DNA of 32,152 nucleotides, taken from the IMG/VR virus record IMGVR_UViG_3300044641_001857, positions 1 to 32,152 of that record. One strand, given 5' to 3'. How positions within the stretch are numbered: position 1 is the stretch's first letter; each line of letters begins with the position of its first letter. A program made the position numbers and the translations under genes. The stretch is from a virus. Under the pieces are notes generated by a model, which had not been told where the DNA came from, did not search any database, and saw nothing but the letters and a program-made list of their open reading frames with translations. This document shows positions 16,494 to 22,561 of the stretch, piece by piece.

Positions 16494-16942
16494 ACAGTCA
16501 TGTCTGGAAAGAAGTTAATATCTAATGTCATTGTGCAACCTGCTATGTAATTCTCAAACCTTTCTTCAAATGGCTCAACGCTTGGTGTACCATCAACAAT
16601 ATATCCACTATCAACTAAAGAACCGTGTCTTAATTGTTGGTAAAGTCTATTCAATGTTAGTAAAGCAGTATTGATTACATATTGCTTATTGTCGTTTCCT
16701 TTGAATACATCCGTTACTTCTGCTTTCGATAAGTCAACAACATCCATTGCAAGTATAGAAAGGTTACACTTAATTACATTGTCTACAAATTGGAATGAAT
16801 TAACTATAATATGCGATAAAGGGAACATAGTAGTTTTAGCCAAATCGATATCGAATAAACTTCCCTCTGTTACCGTATTAACAAATTCGTCTGCTTCTAA
16901 CTGTGTACGAATTGCGTCTATTATTTGTAAGTGTCCTTTCAT
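16487..16942 (-). CDS. Putative tail terminator / tail completion protein
   Basis: A 151-residue protein with a helix-strand start (MKGHLQIIDAIRTQLEADEF) and strand-rich middle (FPLSHIIVNSFQFVDNVIKCNLSILAMDVVD), ending in GCTMTLDINFFPDMTVC. Size, fold tendency and place before the gp10-like gene suggest the gpU-like terminator that caps the finished tail tube. The start is in an ATGA overlap with the stop of the frameshifted chaperone frame (16939), which supports translation of that frame. Confidence 0.55.
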   Translation of the reverse strand: MKGHLQIIDAIRTQLEADEFVNTVTEGSLFDIDLAKTTMFPLSHIIVNSFQFVDNVIKCNLSILAMDVVDLSKAEVTDVFKGNDNKQYVINTALLTLNRLYQQLRHGSLVDSGYIVDGTPSVEPFEERFENYIAGCTMTLDINFFPDMTVC

Positions 16943-17681
16943 TCCTTAAATATTTCTTGTCTTTGTTTCTTATAAGTTAACCATGTTAAGCATTGATGAA
17001 TGGAAAGTTTTGTAACTTCATCGAATCTTCTAACATCTCCTTGAGCGAGTTCATATATACTTGTATACCATCCCCATTGTTTTGCAAATTGAGTTGCTCC
17101 ACTAAAATCTCCTGCTGTTTCTTGCTCATTTTCTTCATCTCCTGACTCAAAAAGGTAGGAATAGCTTTCAACAATTGTTGACCTAAAGTCCAAAAAAAAA
17201 CCTGTGCAGCAAGTACAATTGATAGTGGTGCATATTGCATAACCTCTGAATAGTTTAAAGCACTTTGATATGGTTCTATTTCGTATTTATCACCTTTCTC
17301 TTTAACTATTGGTCTATACATTACTGCCATAGCTTTGTGAAGCGTGTTAACGTCTTGTAAATACTTTTCCAAATCGATATACTCTCCACTTGTAATGTTT
17401 TCTAAATCGGTTATAAATCCAAATTCTTTACCTTGTATCTTGAATCTAGTTTTAAATTCATTCTTTGCTTTGAATAAAGCGTTAAAATGATTTGTAAGGT
17501 TTAAAATATCCTTTTGCTTTATCTTAACTATTTCTTTTAATTCAATGCCACAAAACCTTTCAACTAATCTTTGCCCTATATAGTCTTCATCTTCACTTCC
17601 TTTTACATCGTCAACAAATTGTTGGTAATGTAGCAAAGGAACTTCATTCAAACTTTCGGGAATAATTAACTCTAATTTCAT
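16939..17681 (-). CDS. Tail assembly chaperone, frameshifted long form (GT-like)
   Basis: Ribosomes that slip back one base on the T9 tract (17192-17200) leave the 231-residue frame after residue 163 and continue for 84 codons to the stop at 16939, giving about 247 residues. The -1 extension (LDFRSTIVESYSYLF, then QFAKQWGWYTSIYELAQGDV, then FDEVTKLSIHQCLTWLTYKK) is protein-like, has no good start codon of its own, and overlaps the zero frame by about 208 nt. This matches the G/GT arrangement of siphovirus tail chaperones, where the long form bridges tape measure and tail-tube protein. It is an inference from sequence; the efficiency is unknown. Confidence 0.7.
16986..17681 (-). CDS. Tail assembly chaperone, unshifted short form (G-like)
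   Basis: A 231-residue mainly helical protein. The first 163 residues are shared with the frameshifted form; the zero-frame tail (FWTLGQQLLKAIPTFLSQEM then KKMSKKQQEILVEQLN to LQNFPFINA) is also plausible protein. It follows the terminase gene and precedes tail completion genes and would help tape-measure folding and tail-tube assembly without being in the virion. An AAACGTTT palindrome stands 7 nt before its ATG. Confidence 0.75.
   Translation of the reverse strand: MKLELIIPESLNEVPLLHYQQFVDDVKGSEDEDYIGQRLVERFCGIELKEIVKIKQKDILNLTNHFNALFKAKNEFKTRFKIQGKEFGFITDLENITSGEYIDLEKYLQDVNTLHKAMAVMYRPIVKEKGDKYEIEPYQSALNYSEVMQYAPLSIVLAAQVFFWTLGQQLLKAIPTFLSQEMKKMSKKQQEILVEQLNLQNNGDGIQVYMNSLKEMLEDSMKLQNFPFINA
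17192..17200 (-). other. T9 slippery site for -1 programmed frameshift
   Basis: The minus-strand sequence reads GTT TTT TTT TGG in the zero frame. A one-base backward slip of both tRNAs on the uniform T run keeps full pairing and gives TTT TTT TTG GAC in the -1 frame, which is open for 84 codons. A run of nine identical bases could also permit transcriptional slippage. Confidence 0.7.
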
Positions 17682-17688
17682 ATTATTT

Positions 17689-17696
17689 AAACGTTT
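17689..17696 (-). promoter_or_regulatory. AAACGTTT palindrome before the tail chaperone gene
   Basis: The core is part of a perfect 12-bp palindrome TTAAACGTTTAA (17687-17698) in the 31-nt gap between terminase and chaperone genes. The core ends 7 nt before the ATG, as for the copies at 6229 and 8518. Confidence 0.45.
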
Positions 17697-17712
17697 AATT
17701 TTATTATTTGTA

Positions 17713-18921
17713 TTATCGTATAAAAGGTAGACTATTTTGGTTTTCGTTTATTTGATAAGTTACTGCATAACGTAAAGCATCTAAAGCGTGGTTGTATTTA
17801 TCAATAGGCGTTTCACTCTTTTTTTCTAACCAACAATAGTTGTTTAACTCTTTGATTAAGTCAATACTACTTTCGTCAATTACTAAATCGTAATCTTGAA
17901 TTAATGCAATACCAAACCGAACTGAATCTGCACCCTTAACTGCTGGCTCGATATTAAGTCCCCTATCTTGTAACTCGTTTATTAATCTAGGCTCTGCACA
18001 ATCAGCAATTATTAATGAATCATTCGCAAATGTTTTGTTAAGTTCATATACTTGTGAAGTGGTTAAATGTGTCTGATAAATATGTAACCTTACATAGATT
18101 ACTTTTTTATCCGTATCAATTGAAGTTTCGATTAATGTTGTCGGGTCATTACTAAACCCAAAATCCTGACCAAATATACTTGGATTAACTTCTATAAACT
18201 CGCCTACTTTCCAATTAGTAAATATTACACCCTCTGCTTTATCTAGCCACCCTCCTAAAATAGTATGCTTATACTTCTCAGGTCTACGTTTCTTTACGTC
18301 TAGGACTTGATTTAAGAAACTTTCAGAAAGGTTTTCTATATTATCCTCATACGTGGTGTGAATAAACGTTGTGTCGCCTTTTGTCGTATTGCTTCCTGCT
18401 TCAATTCCTTTTGCTTCAAAGAACTTTTGATATATAAAATGCTCTTTCGTTGCAGGATTTAAGACTAATATAACTCTATTTTGTTTTAGTTGACTACGAA
18501 TAGATAAGTCAATCTTATCAAATACATCTTCATCTGTTAGCTCCTCTGCTTCATCTAGTACCCATGTCGTAACTCCTGACAATGATTTAAGATTAGCCGT
18601 TTGATTACCACTAGAAGTCTTTAAACCTCTAAACAATATCTTTGAACCTGTCTTTAAATTTACTATTTCATCCTTTGTTATATAGAAATCGTTTTGCAAT
18701 CCTGCTAATTCAATCTTCTCAATGAACTCGGGAATAATTGAAACGTGAGCCGATGTTAATGTATATCTAGTAAATAGTATAACGTGACCCACTTCGTACG
18801 TTAGAAGCTCTAAAAATACGGTTAAACCGAATGATTTACCACTACCACGACCTCCAGTTATTACATAGTAACGTGAATCACTTGCAAATAATGGAATATA
18901 CTTTTTATTTAAACTTAACAA
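17713..18921 (-). CDS. terL: Terminase large subunit
   Basis: A 402-residue DNA-packaging motor of the Terminase_3 type. The ATPase domain has Walker A GGRGSGKS (23-30), Walker B VLDEAEE (121-127) and a coupling-motif-like LNPATKE (154-160). The C-terminal RNase H-like nuclease has the acidic residues expected: D253 in GQDFGFSNDP, D307 in IIADCAEP, and D374/D381 in DKYNHALDALRYA. It docks on the portal, cuts concatemers and pumps DNA into the prohead. It overlaps the small subunit gene by 17 nt. The length is typical. Confidence 0.95.
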   Translation of the reverse strand: MLSLNKKYIPLFASDSRYYVITGGRGSGKSFGLTVFLELLTYEVGHVILFTRYTLTSAHVSIIPEFIEKIELAGLQNDFYITKDEIVNLKTGSKILFRGLKTSSGNQTANLKSLSGVTTWVLDEAEELTDEDVFDKIDLSIRSQLKQNRVILVLNPATKEHFIYQKFFEAKGIEAGSNTTKGDTTFIHTTYEDNIENLSESFLNQVLDVKKRRPEKYKHTILGGWLDKAEGVIFTNWKVGEFIEVNPSIFGQDFGFSNDPTTLIETSIDTDKKVIYVRLHIYQTHLTTSQVYELNKTFANDSLIIADCAEPRLINELQDRGLNIEPAVKGADSVRFGIALIQDYDLVIDESSIDLIKELNNYCWLEKKSETPIDKYNHALDALRYAVTYQINENQNSLPFIR

Positions 18922-19177
18922 GTTCTTTAATATTGATATCGTTTATTGTTATTGTATTGTCAACTGTTTCTTTTGGTTTACCAAATAGATGTTCACTAAT
19001 AAATATTTGCCCTCTTTGACTTTCTAATAATGTATGAACTAATTTTTCTTTTGCTTCAAATTCAGTATCTACTTTATAGAATGTTTTTAAAGCATTTGCA
19101 AATAATGTATTTACTTTTTCTTCATCTGCTTTACTCTTTCTACCGTTGCCTGGTATTGCTCCTCCTTTTCCTGCCAT
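18905..19177 (-). CDS. terS: Terminase small subunit
   Basis: A 90-residue protein with a basic glycine-rich N-terminus (MAGKGGAIPGNGRKSKADEE), a helical central region and HLFGKPKETVDNTITIND near the C-terminus. The start and the LFGKP motif are typical of small terminase proteins that recognise packaging sites and present DNA to TerL. It overlaps terL by 17 nt. It is shorter than most, so assignment rests on both motif and position. Confidence 0.75.
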   Translation of the reverse strand: MAGKGGAIPGNGRKSKADEEKVNTLFANALKTFYKVDTEFEAKEKLVHTLLESQRGQIFISEHLFGKPKETVDNTITINDINIKELVKFK

Positions 19178-19196
19178 TGTTTTTAGTATTGTTTAA

Positions 19197-19433
19197 TCAA
19201 TTCACAACTTGTGCCTCTTCTATATCTTCTGTAAACATTCTTACAAAGTCATCCTTTGATATTATTGTTACTTCATCCCTTTCGCTTTCTATGTTAAATA
19301 CTTTGTAACCTTTGTATTTTTCCTTATTGTAGAATGCTAAACCAAAGCAAAGTAAATAAAACTCTTTATTCTTTTGCTCTTGTGGTATCTTTTTAATTAG
19401 CTTCTTAAATACTCTCTCTACTTCTAAACTCAT
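19197..19433 (-). CDS. Hypothetical protein
   Basis: The start chosen is ATG at 19433 (MSLEVERVFKKLIKK), 1 nt after the lipoprotein stop, giving 78 residues; a start at 19484 would overlap the lipoprotein gene by 50 nt. The protein has a helical N-terminus, a hydrophobic middle (KEFYLLCFGLAFYNKEKYKGYKVF), and an acidic tail (DDFVRMFTEDIEEAQ). It lies just before the terminase genes. No family is recognised. Confidence 0.6.
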   Translation of the reverse strand: MSLEVERVFKKLIKKIPQEQKNKEFYLLCFGLAFYNKEKYKGYKVFNIESERDEVTIISKDDFVRMFTEDIEEAQVVN

Positions 19434-19434
19434 A

Positions 19435-19683
19435 TTACCAATTATTAACGTTTGTAATACAGTAATCACTTCCTGGATGAGCATTCATCCAATCTCCTTG
19501 TTGAAGATAAAATCTTTTTTCGTTACCACTACAACTGTTTCTAATTACTACTGAATAGTCTTGTACGTTGTCGCTTACTACTAAACCACAGTTACAAATT
19601 TCTTGTGGCTTGTTTGGTTTAATCTCATCTTTTTTGCAGCTTAACGCAATTAGTGAAATAAGTATTAATAATTTAGTTTTCAT
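19435..19683 (-). CDS. Predicted surface lipoprotein, possible superinfection-exclusion factor
   Basis: An 82-residue protein with a clear lipoprotein signal: MKTKLLILISLIALSC, with lipobox ending at C16 or thereabouts. The residues after the acylated cysteine are KKDE, resembling the K-(D/E)2 type lipoprotein export signal that sends Bacteroidetes lipoproteins to the cell surface. The mature part has four further cysteines (CNC, NSCSG, DYCI) that could form disulfides, and conserved-looking NSCSGNEKRFYLQQGDWM. Phage lipoproteins of this size often block receptors against superinfection (for example Llp of T5), but that role is an inference. It overlaps the upstream gene by 11 nt. Confidence 0.75.
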   Translation of the reverse strand: MKTKLLILISLIALSCKKDEIKPNKPQEICNCGLVVSDNVQDYSVVIRNSCSGNEKRFYLQQGDWMNAHPGSDYCITNVNNW

Positions 19684-19930
19684 CTCTTGGTATTTCTTTT
19701 AACATTTTCTTTAAAATTAAGTATTCTCTTTTACTTAATCTTTTTTCTGGAATCATTGTATAACTGTTATCGTTATGCTTATGTATTCTTATAATTAAAT
19801 CTTCTTTTAATGCTTCTAATTCACTTCTAAGTATTCCGTTTTCATATTTAAGCGTAGAAAGTTCTATTTCTGTTTTATTAAACATTATAACAAAATCATT
19901 AAAACCAATTTCTTTTACTTTAGTTTTCAT
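19673..19930 (-). CDS. Hypothetical coiled-coil protein
   Basis: ATG at 19930 (MKTKVKEIGFNDFVIMFNKT) gives 85 residues and an 11-nt overlap with the previous gene; a start at 20002 is possible but would overlap by 83 nt. The middle (ELSTLKYENGILRSELEALKEDL) has coiled-coil spacing and the C-terminus is basic (RLSKREYLILKKMLKEIP). Function unknown. Confidence 0.55.
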   Translation of the reverse strand: MKTKVKEIGFNDFVIMFNKTEIELSTLKYENGILRSELEALKEDLIIRIHKHNDNSYTMIPEKRLSKREYLILKKMLKEIPRDEN

Positions 19931-20309
19931 ATTCGTTGTATATCTTTTGCATATTACCGATAAACTCTCTCCAACAACTTCCACATTGAGTTGGTTCTTC
20001 ATTCACTCCGAATACTCTATTGTATATCGTTAAGAATTTAATTTGCTCACTTGGGTTAATTGCTTCTCTATGTTTAACCTCAAAGAAGTTAGTTAAAAAG
20101 TTATATTCGTCTTCTACTAAACACGAAAGTTTTTTGTAAGGGAATAATTTATTTAGCTTCTCTTTACGTTCATCGCATTTACAGTCATCGCCAAGAATAA
20201 ACTTTGCTACTTTATCAATACCAGTTGCTTTTAAAACTTTCTCTACTGTATCACCTAATCCTTTTGATGCTTCTATTTGCTCTTTTGTTCTTCTTACTCT
20301 CTTTGCCAT
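19920..20309 (-). CDS. Conserved Bacteroidetes phage protein, function unknown
   Basis: A 129-residue protein with a basic start (MAKRVRRTKEQIEASKGLGD) and the segment TVEKVLKATGIDKVAKFILG then DDCKCDERKEKLNKLFPY (about 36-57), which from memory recurs in proteins of many Bacteroidetes phages upstream of terminase. Cysteines occur as CKC, CLV and CGSCW near the C-terminus, possibly metal-binding. It is placed between the sigma-like factor and terminase. Confidence 0.65.
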   Translation of the reverse strand: MAKRVRRTKEQIEASKGLGDTVEKVLKATGIDKVAKFILGDDCKCDERKEKLNKLFPYKKLSCLVEDEYNFLTNFFEVKHREAINPSEQIKFLTIYNRVFGVNEEPTQCGSCWREFIGNMQKIYNEYEN

Positions 20310-20314
20310 TTGTT

Positions 20315-20854
20315 TTATATTAGTTCGTAATCTTTGTTTAAATAATCCTGATAGTGTTCACCTACATTTTCTTTTAACTTTTGTTTACATCGTTTTAAAG
20401 TTGTAAATATAGTCATGTAATGAATGTTTGACTTGTCTGCAATTTTTCTTATGCTTAATTTCTTTTGTGTGTAAATATCAAAAGTTAGTTTGTCGAATGG
20501 ATGCCATGTTAAACTCTCTTCTTCTATTAACCTAGTTATGTTTTCGTAGGCTTGTTCTTCTTCGTTGGTGCTTTCTTCATTGGTTAAGAATCTACACTCA
20601 TCAATCGGTAACTTCTTTTTAATTAAAACCTTTTTGTATCTATCAAAGTCGCCATGTAACGTTCTTAATATCATGTAAACGTATGAACGGTTAACTTTAC
20701 CATTATTAACGCATTTATCGATATGGTTACACCTAATAACTTTCATGTACATTTCTTGTACTATATCTTCGCTGAATGTATGCTCTCCGAACTTTTCAAC
20801 TATTGCTACCCATTGTTTATGTTGTGCAGCAAGTATGTTAATTTGATTTACCAA
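20315..20854 (-). CDS. Sigma-70-family-like transcription factor
   Basis: A 179-residue protein with two sigma-like blocks. Residues about 24-40 (FSEDIVQEMYMKVIRC) match the core-binding region 2, and about 130-170 (FDIYTQKKLSIRKIADKSNI through HYMTIFTTLKRCKQKLKE) form a helix-turn-helix like region 4 that reads the -35 element. It probably directs host RNA polymerase to late phage promoters and stands immediately before terminase and structural genes. The start is TTG at 20854, overlapping the 37-codon gene by 7 nt; the next ATG would remove region 2, and a stop lies seven codons upstream. Confidence 0.7.
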   Translation of the reverse strand: MVNQINILAAQHKQWVAIVEKFGEHTFSEDIVQEMYMKVIRCNHIDKCVNNGKVNRSYVYMILRTLHGDFDRYKKVLIKKKLPIDECRFLTNEESTNEEEQAYENITRLIEEESLTWHPFDKLTFDIYTQKKLSIRKIADKSNIHYMTIFTTLKRCKQKLKENVGEHYQDYLNKDYELI

Positions 20855-20961
20855 AACAGTTGTATAAATTGTTCAAACATCATTGTCTTATTAGCACCTT
20901 TTAGGTAGATACCGTAAACTATCTTACGTACTTTCTTTGGTAGTTGCTTACTTAGTTTCAT
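20848..20961 (-). CDS. Small basic protein before the sigma-like gene
   Basis: The frame encodes 37 residues, MKLSKQLPKKVRKIVYGIYL then KGANKTMMFEQFIQLFW. Its ATG overlaps the stop of the 61-codon gene (ATGA) and its stop overlaps the sigma TTG start by 7 nt. It fills the gap exactly and may couple translation into the weak TTG start. It is basic at the N-terminus and hydrophobic at the C-terminus; function unknown. Confidence 0.55.
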   Translation of the reverse strand: MKLSKQLPKKVRKIVYGIYLKGANKTMMFEQFIQLFW

Positions 20962-21143
20962 TTCTTTGTTTTAAAATCTTTGTAGAACTTTAAAATATGT
21001 AAATACATTTCGTTTATATACTCTGACTCGTCATACATTAACATACATGATTTATGAAAGTCTTGAAACGTTCCGTAATCAGTTATAATCCAACGTCTTA
21101 ACGGCAATTGAAGTATTTGTTTAAGAAGTTCTCTGTTTTCCAT
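20958..21143 (-). CDS. Hypothetical protein, first gene after a promoter
   Basis: A 61-residue protein, MENRELLKQILQLPLRRWII then an aromatic, acidic region (YGTFQDFHKSCMLMYDESEY) and a basic end. The -7 box at 21148-21155 ends only 4 nt before the ATG, so the message may be leaderless. The gene opens the cluster with the sigma-like factor and terminase. Function unknown. Confidence 0.65.
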   Translation of the reverse strand: MENRELLKQILQLPLRRWIITDYGTFQDFHKSCMLMYDESEYINEMYLHILKFYKDFKTKK

Positions 21144-21147
21144 GAAG

Positions 21148-21176
21148 CAAATATAATTATTTTTTTATATTACAAG
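21148..21176 (-). promoter_or_regulatory. Promoter for the sigma / late region, possibly leaderless
   Basis: On the minus strand TATATTTG (21148-21155) matches TAnnTTTG and CTTG (21173-21176) lies upstream with 17 nt between TTG and the -7 box. The 14 bases TATATTTGCTTCAT are the same as in the promoter at 31249. Start of transcription is expected about 5-7 nt after the box, which coincides with the AUG at 21143. Confidence 0.55.
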
Positions 21177-21255
21177 CACAATTTTTTGAGCAATATTTAA
21201 TTTTCGTATTTGATTCAAATTCTTTGTTACAGTTTTTACATTTGTTAACTATCAT
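21157..21255 (-). CDS. Small zinc-ribbon protein
   Basis: A 32-residue protein, MIVNKCKNCNKEFESNTKIK then YCSKNCACNIKK. It has CxxC (C6, C9) and CxxxC (C22, C26) plus C28, the spacing of a zinc ribbon such as those at the N-termini of HNH/NinG-like proteins. It overlaps the 65-codon gene by 11 nt. Its end is just before the promoter at 21148-21176. It was found by reading the gap; the cysteine spacing makes a chance frame unlikely. Confidence 0.65.
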   Translation of the reverse strand: MIVNKCKNCNKEFESNTKIKYCSKNCACNIKK

Positions 21256-21442
21256 AATCGTGTGTTATTTCTACTTCATAACCTAACTTCTCTAATATAC
21301 CTTTCACAATTGTTGAAGTATCTTCATTTCTAAATTCTAGTTCTTCACCATTAACTGTTGTTATAGTTCCGTAGTCATCGCAACAACCATCACCACACTT
21401 ATACCAGTATTCACTAAAATGTATTTTAACCTTGTTTTTCAT
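21245..21442 (-). CDS. Hypothetical protein with CGDGCCDDYG motif
   Basis: A 65-residue acidic protein: a strand-like start (KVKIHFSEYWYKCGDGCCDDYG, three cysteines), then GTITTVNGEELEFRNEDTST and VKGILEKLGYEVEITHDYDS. The C-rich motif after YWYK suggests a metal-binding or redox site. Similar YWYKCGDGCC proteins occur, from memory, in Bacteroidetes phages without known role. Confidence 0.65.
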   Translation of the reverse strand: MKNKVKIHFSEYWYKCGDGCCDDYGTITTVNGEELEFRNEDTSTIVKGILEKLGYEVEITHDYDS

Positions 21443-21557
21443 CCTTTTCTTTTAAATATATTTCAATCATTTTTTCAATACTTAAATCAATATACTTATG
21501 ACCATGTAGTTGAAACCATCTAAAAAATCTAAATAATTGTTTCGCTTCTGTATTCAT
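21426..21557 (-). CDS. Hypothetical 43-residue protein
   Basis: The frame encodes MNTEAKQLFRFFRWFQLHGH then KYIDLSIEKMIEIYLKEKDEKQG. It starts 29 nt inside the end of the zinc-ribbon gene and ends 17 nt inside the next one, filling the 86-nt gap. Composition (helical, charged C-terminus) is protein-like. The longer overlaps make it less certain than the other small genes. Confidence 0.45.
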   Translation of the reverse strand: MNTEAKQLFRFFRWFQLHGHKYIDLSIEKMIEIYLKEKDEKQG

Positions 21558-21783
21558 TTTCTATAAATTTTATTACTTGTTCTTTTGTTTCAAATTTTTC
21601 AATAACAAATTTCTCTATCTCAAAGTTAAAGTATATTACTGATAAGTCTTTAATTGACTTTTCTAAGTAGCATTTCTTACAACCTTTGCACGTTCCTAAA
21701 TCTGCTTTTATTTGATACTTTCGTCTATCAATACTAAAATCGGTTAAAGGCTTTTCATTCTTACAGTAAAAACATTTCTTCAT
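21529..21783 (-). CDS. Zinc-ribbon protein
   Basis: An 84-residue protein. The N-terminal half carries CFYCKNEKPLTDFSIDRR (CxxC at residues 4-7) and GTCKGCKKCYLEK (CxxCxxC), the pattern of a treble-clef or HNH-type zinc finger without visible catalytic histidines. The C-terminal half is an acidic helix. It overlaps ninG by an ATGA junction. A nucleic-acid-binding role beside NinG is plausible. Confidence 0.65.
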   Translation of the reverse strand: MKKCFYCKNEKPLTDFSIDRRKYQIKADLGTCKGCKKCYLEKSIKDLSVIYFNFEIEKFVIEKFETKEQVIKFIENEYRSETII

Positions 21784-22298
21784 AATTGCTTTATCTTTTG
21801 TTTATACGTTTCTATTATTCCTTTTAATTCATCTACCGTAAACTTTCTAGTTAATTGTGAATCTACCGTTAACTTTTCAAATGCTTCGTAACCTATTCGT
21901 TTTAAAAGGTTTTCTCTAAATGGAATTAGATTACCACTTAAAAAAGTGTTGCAATGCTCACAACCACTAAAAACATTATTCTCATCGAATCTAACGTTAT
22001 AATGTCCACCAGCTGAATAGTAATGTGAAGCGTTAACCTTTTTCATGTTATTTGAACCACAAGCAATACAAGGCTTTCCTTTATCTCTTTCTCTTATGAA
22101 TCGATTAAACACTTGTTGAGCAAGTTTAAGATAGTCTTGAACTGTTAATAAATCTTCTTTTACTTTCTTCTTTCTTTCGTTCCATGCTTTCAACTTAGTT
22201 TGTTCTGCAAAGTGTTTTATACATTCATCGTTTACCATGCAGTATTTTTGATTAAACCATTTAGGTTCAAACTTTTGTTTACAAATTTTACACCTCAT
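21780..22298 (-). CDS. ninG: NinG (Rap) recombination protein
   Basis: A 172-residue protein of the lambda NinG/Rap family, a structure-specific endonuclease that acts on branched recombination intermediates. The N-terminal zinc ribbon (MRCKICKQKFEPKWFNQKYC) is followed by a helical part, then the family signature KPCIACGSNNMKKVNASHYY, GGHYNVRFDENNVFSGCEHC and NTFLSGNLIPFRENLLKRIG, an HNH-like metal site with conserved H, N and C residues. It fits with the ERF and SSB genes as a recombination system, though located in a separate cluster. Confidence 0.9.
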   Translation of the reverse strand: MRCKICKQKFEPKWFNQKYCMVNDECIKHFAEQTKLKAWNERKKKVKEDLLTVQDYLKLAQQVFNRFIRERDKGKPCIACGSNNMKKVNASHYYSAGGHYNVRFDENNVFSGCEHCNTFLSGNLIPFRENLLKRIGYEAFEKLTVDSQLTRKFTVDELKGIIETYKQKIKQL

Positions 22299-22561
22299 AA
22301 CTCTCTAATAAAATCACAATCGTTATCTAAAAAATTCAAGTGTATTCCTATTTCATCCCCAAAGGCAAAACTCCAAACAATAAGCTCATTTAATTCGTCT
22401 GATGTCATATCTAAAGTTGAAACATTAGGATTGAATCCTGCATACTCTTTTAAAAATTTATCTACTTCGTTAATAGTTTTTGAATCTCTTAACTCTATTA
22501 GTCTAGTATGTATCTTTTCAAGACAAATGCCTTTATAGAATTTAATTAATCTTTTATTCAT
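22295..22561 (-). CDS. Hypothetical protein
   Basis: The start at 22561 (MNKRLIKFYKGICLEKIHTR) gives 88 residues; two more codons are possible from 22567. The protein is mainly helical, with NEVDKFLKEYAGFNPNVSTLDMTSDELNELIVWSFAFGDE in the middle and an acidic end. It overlaps ninG by an ATGA junction. No family is recognised. Confidence 0.65.
   Translation of the reverse strand: MNKRLIKFYKGICLEKIHTRLIELRDSKTINEVDKFLKEYAGFNPNVSTLDMTSDELNELIVWSFAFGDEIGIHLNFLDNDCDFIREL

Noticed and set aside
16939-17193. Independent 84-codon gene starting at TTG
   Set aside because: The TTG is part of the slippery T run and the frame overlaps the chaperone for about 208 nt, so a frameshift product is a better explanation.
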